Source: JAKPAM01 sp047605425 (GTDB lineage: Bacteria > Pseudomonadota > Gammaproteobacteria > Burkholderiales > Burkholderiaceae_E). From it: DNA of 28,502 nucleotides. A program made the position numbers and the translations under genes. The notes beneath the pieces were generated by a model. That model had not been told where the DNA came from. It saw only the letters and a list, made by a program, of their open reading frames with translations, and did no database searches. This document shows, in pieces, positions 23,802 to 28,502 of the stretch (within the stretch, counting starts at the first letter, position 1; each line of letters starts with the position of its first letter). The stretch is taken from assembly GCA_047605425.1 (NCBI GenBank), contig JASGFT010000051.1, positions 1 through 28,502 on the forward strand, given 5' to 3'.

Positions 23802-26303
23802 TCACCGCGGCGTCGCGCCGCCGTCGCGATCGGGGCGCGTCTCCTCGCGGACGACCATCGCCCGCTCGCTGGCCAGCGGCAGCCCCGCCTCGCGCAGCCG
23901 CGCCAGCAGATCGAACAGGATCGCGCTCTTGACGCCATAAGCCTGGCGCGGCGAACCGACCGAGGCGCTGGCGTTGAAGATCAGGTGCCCGCCTTCGATG
24001 CCGTCCAGGAACACCTTGGGCGCCGGCTCGTCGCGGACGTCCTTGTGCGCGGCCAGCGCCGCCAGCGCCACGTCGCGCACGCGCTCGGCGTCCGACGTCA
24101 GCGGCATCGGAAACTTGAACTGCACGAGACCCAGCGGATCGGCGCGCGTCACGTTGCGCACGGTCTTCGTGATGAACTCGGAGTTCGGCACGATCACCGT
24201 CGAGCGGTCGCCGAGCTGGATTTCGGTGGCCCGCACGTTGATGCGCCGGATGTCGCCTTCGGCGCCGCCCAGCGACACCCAGTCGCCGACCTTGACCGGC
24301 CGCTCGGCCAGCAGGATCAGGCCCGACACGAAGTTCTGCACGACCGCCTGCAGGCCGAAACCGATGCCGACCGACAACGCGCTGGCCATCCAGGCGACGC
24401 GTTCCAGGCTCATGCCCAGTTCCGACAGGGCCACGGCCACGACCACCACCGCGCACACGTAGCCGAGCAGCGTGGCCACCGAGCTGTGCATGCCCTGTTC
24501 GATGCGCGTGGTCGGCAGATAGCGTTCGAGCATCCAGCGGCGCAGGCCGCGCACGGCCATCAGGCCCAGCACCAGCACCGCGCCGGCTCGCAGCAGCGCC
24601 AGCGGACGCAGTTGCAGCTCGCCGACCGACAGGCCGTCGCGCAGCCGGTCGGCCCGCTGCATCAACTCGACCGGACCTTCGCCGAACGGGGCCATCACCA
24701 GCGCCACGGCGATCACGCACAGCACGATGCGCATCAACCCCGACGCCAGCACCGCGGCCTGGCGCCTCGACGACGAGGTCTCCGCCGCCGCCGCGCGAGC
24801 CGACGCATCGGCGGGCGACGGATCGGGCCGGCCCTCGCGGGCCAGCACGCTCATCAGCAGATCGTTCAGGAAGACCGTGATCAGATAGGTGATGCCGGCG
24901 ACGATCAGCACCCACGCGAACTGGCGGACCAGGAAACTGCCGAGCGCGAGGTAGCCGATCGCCAGGCTCGCGGCACTGGCGCCGACGATGACCCAGGTCG
25001 TCGTCGTCAGCACGACCATCCATAGCGGACGCGCGGGCACCGGCGCGTCCGCATCGCCGGTCGCCAAGCGGCGTCGCTCGCGCTCGATGCGGACCTGGCC
25101 GATCGCCAGCGTCACGATCAGCACGAGCGAGAACAGGCACTCGACGGCGACCGATGCCTCGAGCGTGGCGTTGACCGAGGACGAGACCTTGTCGACGATC
25201 GTCAGCAGCACCAGCCAGACCGAGAGCACGCGCACGAAGGGCCGCGCGCGCGCGCAGATCGCGTCGGGTAACGGCAACAGCCGCCAACTCGGGCGCTCGG
25301 GCATCAGCAGCGCATGGCCGATGCCGGCCACCAGCCCGCCGAAGACCATCGCGCCGATCACCACGCCCATCAGCTCGTCGGTCGGCGCGTGCAGCGAAGC
25401 GGTCCAGGTGAGCGCGACGTATACGGCATAAGCGACGGCGCCGGGCACGATGGCGCCGGTCAGCGCCTCGCCGAGCGCGAACGCCGACCGGCGCAGCCGG
25501 CCGGGCGGCACGCGCGTCGAACTGATCGCCAGCAGCAGCCGGTCGATCCAGCGGCGCAGCGCCCAGGCGAAGGCGATCACCGCCGCCGCCACGGCCCACA
25601 CCCAGGCGGGCGTGCGCGAGGCGGCCGTGCGCAGCTCGTCGAACAACGCGGCCACGCGGTACCGGTCACGCCCATAAGCGCGCGACAGCTCGTGCCAGAA
25701 CGGCCCGGCCAGCGGCGTCGCCGATCGTTCGCCCAGCGCGCGCTGGAAGCGCGCCTTGCGCTCGACGGCGATGTTGGCCGACACCTGGTCGGCCTCGACG
25801 ACCAGCAGCCGTGACAGCTTCTGTTGCGCGTCGAGCGCGTCGCGCCGCTTGGTCAGCATCGCCCGCTGCTCGGCCAGGTCGGCCGCCTCGGTCTGGCCGG
25901 GGGCCGCGGGCGCCGCGCCCAGTTCGGCCAGCCGTTCGTTGACGCTGGCCAGGCTCGGGCCCAGCTCGGACGCGATCTGCTCGGCGCGCGCCGAGATCGC
26001 CTGCGCGTCGGCGCGCATCCGCGCCAGCGCGTCGTCGTCGACGTCGCCGCGCAACTGCTTCTGGATCGCGTCGATCTGCTGGCGCGCCCGTTCGAGCGTG
26101 TCGGACGGATCGGCGTCGGCCTTCGGGTCGCCGATGACCGCGCTCGCCCCGCCCGCGACGCCGGGCGCGCGGACGGCCGCGTCATCACGGGCACCGGCGA
26201 CCAGTCCGCTGACCAGCAGCGCCAGCAACGCGATGACGACGATCAGCGGGCGCGACCAGGCCCGCGAGAAGAAGGGACGCGACGGGGTTTGCATGGAGAT
26301 CAT
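23802..26303 (-). CDS. Large MscS-family mechanosensitive channel with N-terminal periplasmic domain
   Basis: Inner-membrane protein of 833 residues, predicted to open on membrane tension and release solutes after osmotic downshock. A signal or first helix lies at about 18-37, then a coiled-coil-rich periplasmic region (about 65-200) like the DUF3772-type domain of large MscS proteins. Many helices follow (about 230-600). The MscS core starts near residue 646: GIGFGLQAVVQNFVSGLILL (pore helix), ERPVKVGDWV (652 onwards in the core) and the beta domain with VPNSEF. Start ATG 26303 is taken; ATG 26294 gives three residues fewer and neither has a strong ribosome-binding site. It is not functionally tied to the polysaccharide genes, except that the downstream cluster shares the strand. 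Confidence 0.9.
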   Translation of the reverse strand: MISMQTPSRPFFSRAWSRPLIVVIALLALLVSGLVAGARDDAAVRAPGVAGGASAVIGDPKADADPSDTLERARQQIDAIQKQLRGDVDDDALARMRADAQAISARAEQIASELGPSLASVNERLAELGAAPAAPGQTEAADLAEQRAMLTKRRDALDAQQKLSRLLVVEADQVSANIAVERKARFQRALGERSATPLAGPFWHELSRAYGRDRYRVAALFDELRTAASRTPAWVWAVAAAVIAFAWALRRWIDRLLLAISSTRVPPGRLRRSAFALGEALTGAIVPGAVAYAVYVALTWTASLHAPTDELMGVVIGAMVFGGLVAGIGHALLMPERPSWRLLPLPDAICARARPFVRVLSVWLVLLTIVDKVSSSVNATLEASVAVECLFSLVLIVTLAIGQVRIERERRRLATGDADAPVPARPLWMVVLTTTTWVIVGASAASLAIGYLALGSFLVRQFAWVLIVAGITYLITVFLNDLLMSVLAREGRPDPSPADASARAAAAETSSSRRQAAVLASGLMRIVLCVIAVALVMAPFGEGPVELMQRADRLRDGLSVGELQLRPLALLRAGAVLVLGLMAVRGLRRWMLERYLPTTRIEQGMHSSVATLLGYVCAVVVVAVALSELGMSLERVAWMASALSVGIGFGLQAVVQNFVSGLILLAERPVKVGDWVSLGGAEGDIRRINVRATEIQLGDRSTVIVPNSEFITKTVRNVTRADPLGLVQFKFPMPLTSDAERVRDVALAALAAHKDVRDEPAPKVFLDGIEGGHLIFNASASVGSPRQAYGVKSAILFDLLARLREAGLPLASERAMVVREETRPDRDGGATPR

Positions 26304-26314
26304 CGTCTGAGTGG

Positions 26315-26331
26315 GCCGCGCGCCGCGCGGC
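26315..26331. repeat. Short perfect GC hairpin upstream of the MscS gene
   Basis: GCCGCGC-GCC-GCGCGGC: a 7-base perfect stem with a 3-base loop, 11 bases before the ATG at 26303. In the mscS message it would be very stable next to the start codon; it may also end transcripts from the upstream lipoprotein gene, but no T-run follows on the - strand. Confidence 0.6.
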
Positions 26332-26380
26332 TTTCATCGGGAACGGCGATCATCGCACCCCGGGCGACCTTGCTCCAGCC

Positions 26381-28270
26381 TTACTCGAGCGGCGGGGGCG
26401 CGGCGCGGAACGCGGCTTCGGTAATGCCGCCGCCGGGCTCCTGCACGCCGACGTCCGAGAACGTCGTCGCGCTGAACGCCTGCCACGATCCGCCGGCCAG
26501 CTTGCTGCGCGCCGTCATCGCCGACGGCACGACGAACGGCCAGGACGTGGTGGTGTCCTTGTAGTAGTCGGCGCCGACCTGCACGAGCAGGCGCGCGTTG
26601 CCGCGATCGTCGGTTCCGCTCGGATTGTCCAGGACCAGCCGCGCCTGCAGCGTGACGAACAACGCGGCGATGTCGGTCGGCGGAATCGTCACGCGACCCC
26701 GCTCCCACCAACCGTGCCACGCGTAGCCGCTGTTGGACGGCGGCTTGATGTCGGACGAACCGTCGGCGTTGGTGCGCCGCGTTTCGGCGGTCGTCGCGCC
26801 GAACAGCGAGGACTTGCCGTAGACGGCGCCGCCGACGCCGGCGCTGCTGCCCAGCGAAACCCACTGGCCGCTCGATTTGCTCTTGTAGTACGCGCGGAAG
26901 TTGCGGATCTGCACGCGGGTGTTCGACGCGTTGTGACCGACGCCGTCGAAGATCACGACCCAGGGCAGCACCGCGCGCAGGTACTCGCCGCTCGCGCGCC
27001 CGGGGTTCGAGTTCTTCCACCACGACGGCGTGTTGGTCAGACGCGGATCGTTGCCCATCATCACGTAGCCGGGGCCGACGTACCAGCCCGAGCTCTGGTT
27101 CTCATAACCCCGCAGCACCGTGTCGTTGCGCAACTTCATGTCGTTGACGATCGTATCGACGGTGTTGATCCGGCCGGCGGTGGACGATGATGACGACGAC
27201 GATGATGACGACGACGATGATGACGACGACGAGGATGAGGAAGACGAGGACCCGCTAGACGATCCGCTGGACGAACTACTCGACGATCCGCTAGACGCCC
27301 CACTCGACGACCCGGTCGACGGCGGCGTGGTCGAGCCCGTCAACGACGAGGTCGAGTCGCTCTCGGACGAGCTGCCGCCGCCCGGCTTGCCGGACGACGT
27401 ATCGGTGTCGAGCGCGCTGGTCATCCACGACAGCGTCGGCGCGTTGTAGTGCGCGCGCGGATACGGATGGCCGGCTGCCGGAATCGATTTGTCCCATTGG
27501 CGGGCATCGGCGAGGATCGCTGCCTGCAGCAGCGAATACGCTTCCTGGTAGGTGCGGGCACTGGTGAAGAACTCGCCGCTGGCACGGCTCGCCCAGCCCT
27601 GCACCTCGTTGCTGTTAGGGTTGTTCTGGCCCGGATACCAGTCGATCAGGTCGTGGAAGATCTTCTGCACGGCCTGCAGCGGCGTGAGCTGCAGCGTGGG
27701 CGTCGCGTTCGTCGGCGCGTCGGTCTTCGTCAGCGCCACCATCCAGTCCAGCGTCGGTGCGTTGTAGTCGGCTCGCGGAAAAGGATGTCCGTTGGCGGGA
27801 ATCGAGCTGTCGTAGCGACGCGCGTCGGCCAGGATCGCGGCCTGCGTCGCCTCGTAAGCTTGGTTGAACGTGCGTGACGAATTGAAAAAGGCGCGCGACG
27901 CATAGCGCGCCCAGTCCCTGACCTGCTCGCTGTACGGGTCGTTGTTGCCCGGATACCAGTCGACTTGGTCATGGAAAATCTTCTGGACCACCTGCAGCGG
28001 CGTCAGCTTGGTCAGGTCGGCCGTCGTGACGGTCGATGAGTTCAGCGGAGCTTTCGTCGAGATCGGGAGAATGCCTTGGCTGCCGGCCTGGCTCGATGCC
28101 TCGGCGGCGGGGTTGGATGCGTCCGCCGATGCGGCGGGCGCGCCGTCGGTGCCGGAGCCGCCGCCGCAAGCGGTCAATGCGGCCGTCAGCGCCAGGGTAA
28201 GGCCGGCCGCGAGCGCTCGCGCCGGCTGCCGGCCAACGGGGGGCCGGCCGATATCAAAGAGGATCGACAT
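26381..28270 (-). CDS. Lipoprotein with duplicated ~89-residue module, poly-Ser linker and C-terminal domain
   Basis: Unrecognised. From ATG 28270 the 629 residues begin with a signal peptide ending in the lipobox LTAC (Cys35, then Gly), predicting a lipoprotein. Two similar modules follow at about 89-177 and 195-283, each starting LTPLQxVQKIFHD and including a DWYPGxNxP segment, an AxLADAR segment and a GHPxPRAxYNAPTLxWM end. A Ser-rich linker (about 299-362) joins them to a C-terminal domain (about 363-629) with GYENQSSGWYVGPGYVMMGND and GYAWHGWWERGRVTIPPTDIAA as notable stretches. The C-terminal part looks beta-rich and soluble. Function unknown; the surface location, aromatic residues and nearby sugar locus allow, but do not show, a carbohydrate- or peptidoglycan-related role. 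An upstream ATG at 28351 gives 27 more residues, which would bury the signal peptide. No ribosome-binding site is clear. Confidence 0.8.
   Translation of the reverse strand: MSILFDIGRPPVGRQPARALAAGLTLALTAALTACGGGSGTDGAPAASADASNPAAEASSQAGSQGILPISTKAPLNSSTVTTADLTKLTPLQVVQKIFHDQVDWYPGNNDPYSEQVRDWARYASRAFFNSSRTFNQAYEATQAAILADARRYDSSIPANGHPFPRADYNAPTLDWMVALTKTDAPTNATPTLQLTPLQAVQKIFHDLIDWYPGQNNPNSNEVQGWASRASGEFFTSARTYQEAYSLLQAAILADARQWDKSIPAAGHPYPRAHYNAPTLSWMTSALDTDTSSGKPGGGSSSESDSTSSLTGSTTPPSTGSSSGASSGSSSSSSSGSSSGSSSSSSSSSSSSSSSSSSSSSSSTAGRINTVDTIVNDMKLRNDTVLRGYENQSSGWYVGPGYVMMGNDPRLTNTPSWWKNSNPGRASGEYLRAVLPWVVIFDGVGHNASNTRVQIRNFRAYYKSKSSGQWVSLGSSAGVGGAVYGKSSLFGATTAETRRTNADGSSDIKPPSNSGYAWHGWWERGRVTIPPTDIAALFVTLQARLVLDNPSGTDDRGNARLLVQVGADYYKDTTTSWPFVVPSAMTARSKLAGGSWQAFSATTFSDVGVQEPGGGITEAAFRAAPPPLE
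27183..27251. repeat. GAY/GAN trinucleotide microsatellite encoding poly-serine
   Basis: A run of 23 triplets beginning GA, 16 of them pure GAC/GAT (27183-27230), lies in the - strand lipoprotein gene, where it is read as serine codons. Trinucleotide change keeps the frame but alters linker length. Confidence 0.95.
27422..27688 (-). repeat. Second copy of the ~89-residue module in the lipoprotein
   Basis: Codes for residues 195-283, aligned residue by residue with residues 89-177 without gaps. Starts with LTPLQAVQKIF and ends with NAPTLSWM. Its partner is at 27740-28006. Confidence 0.88.
27740..28006 (-). repeat. First copy of the ~89-residue module in the lipoprotein
   Basis: Codes for residues 89-177, from LTPLQVVQKIF to NAPTLDWM. 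The copies are 106 residues apart start to start and clearly similar, so an internal tandem duplication is the simplest explanation. Confidence 0.88.
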
Positions 28271-28502
28271 GTAGTTTGAAATCGCAGTTCGGTTGTGAAG
28301 GACGCACTCATCCCCCCGGCATCGGACGAGGCCAGCGATTGGAGCGATCACGAAGACATCAGCCGAGGACGGCTGGACGAACAGCGCATACCTCGGCCAG
28401 CGATGCAGGAGGAGCGAGGTACGCGTGGCGGACTGGCTGCGCGAGCCGCTAGTGGGCTGTGCGGTTAGTTGTGTAACGCCTGTTTGGCGCGGCTGACCGC
28501 GG
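28271..28502. other. Non-coding end of window upstream of the lipoprotein
   Basis: About 230 bases in which I see no supported gene, RNA or repeat. The lipoprotein promoter should be here, on the - strand, but no convincing -35/-10 pair was found. Confidence 0.5.

Noticed and set aside
23479..25599. Second long open frame on the - strand across the acyltransferase and channel genes
   Set aside because: Overlaps two genes with clear family motifs; its own translation is Arg/Gly/Ala-rich and motif-free.
27183..27251. CRISPR-like or direct-repeat array
   Set aside because: The repeats are 3-base codon repeats without spacers, within a coding frame.
27120..27449. Poly-Asp open frame on the + strand
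   Set aside because: It is the antisense reading of the poly-Ser microsatellite in the lipoprotein gene.

Overview
The window is a high-GC (about two thirds by eye) stretch of a Gram-negative chromosome. It is filled mainly by a Wzx/Wzy-type surface-polysaccharide (O-antigen or capsule) locus. The best guess for the host is a betaproteobacterium of the order Burkholderiales. The basis is the base composition, outer-membrane-type lipoproteins, and a wbpA-B-D-E (wlb-like) nucleotide-sugar cassette of the kind known from Bordetella and Pseudomonas. The genus cannot be fixed from the sequence alone. I see no tRNA, rRNA, CRISPR array, insertion sequence or phage gene.

Region 1 (36-13086, all + strand, tightly packed, two start/stop overlaps) reads as one long transcription unit. 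It begins with a chain-length regulator fused to a bacterial tyrosine kinase. Four enzymes follow in the order dehydrogenase, oxidoreductase, N-acetyltransferase and aminotransferase; together they would convert UDP-GlcNAc to UDP-2,3-diacetamido-2,3-dideoxy-glucuronic acid. Then come a NodB-like deacetylase, two GT4 glycosyltransferases, a Wzx flippase, a Wzy polymerase and a PIG-L family deacetylase.

Region 2 (13098-15810, - strand) holds two exported proteins: a secreted protein of an unrecognised family and, downstream of it, a Tat-exported predicted beta-helix protein that could act on polysaccharide. Region 3 (16175-19254, + strand) is a second sugar cassette: a DegT-type aminotransferase, a short soluble UDP-HexNAc 4,6-dehydratase-like protein, and a PglC-like phosphoglycosyl transferase. 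These would make and load the first sugar of the repeat unit on the lipid carrier. A 20-bp-stem inverted repeat lies in front of it. Region 4 (19279-21054, - strand) is a lipoprotein whose C-terminal ~387 residues are a clear paralogue of the secreted protein in region 2, so the two copies bracket the second cassette.

Region 5 holds a ketopantoate reductase-like gene (21568-22491), an acyltransferase-3 membrane protein that may decorate the polysaccharide (22677-23747), a large MscS-type channel (23802-26303, -), and a lipoprotein with a tandem ~89-residue duplication and a poly-serine linker encoded by a trinucleotide microsatellite (26381-28270, -).

Taken together, two sugar pathways feed a lipid-linked repeat unit that Wzx flips, Wzy polymerises and the Wzz/kinase sizes. 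The most novel-looking part is the trio of exported proteins (beta-helix protein plus two paralogues) embedded in opposite orientation between the biosynthetic cassettes. They may bind, trim or anchor the polymer, but nothing in the sequence proves this.
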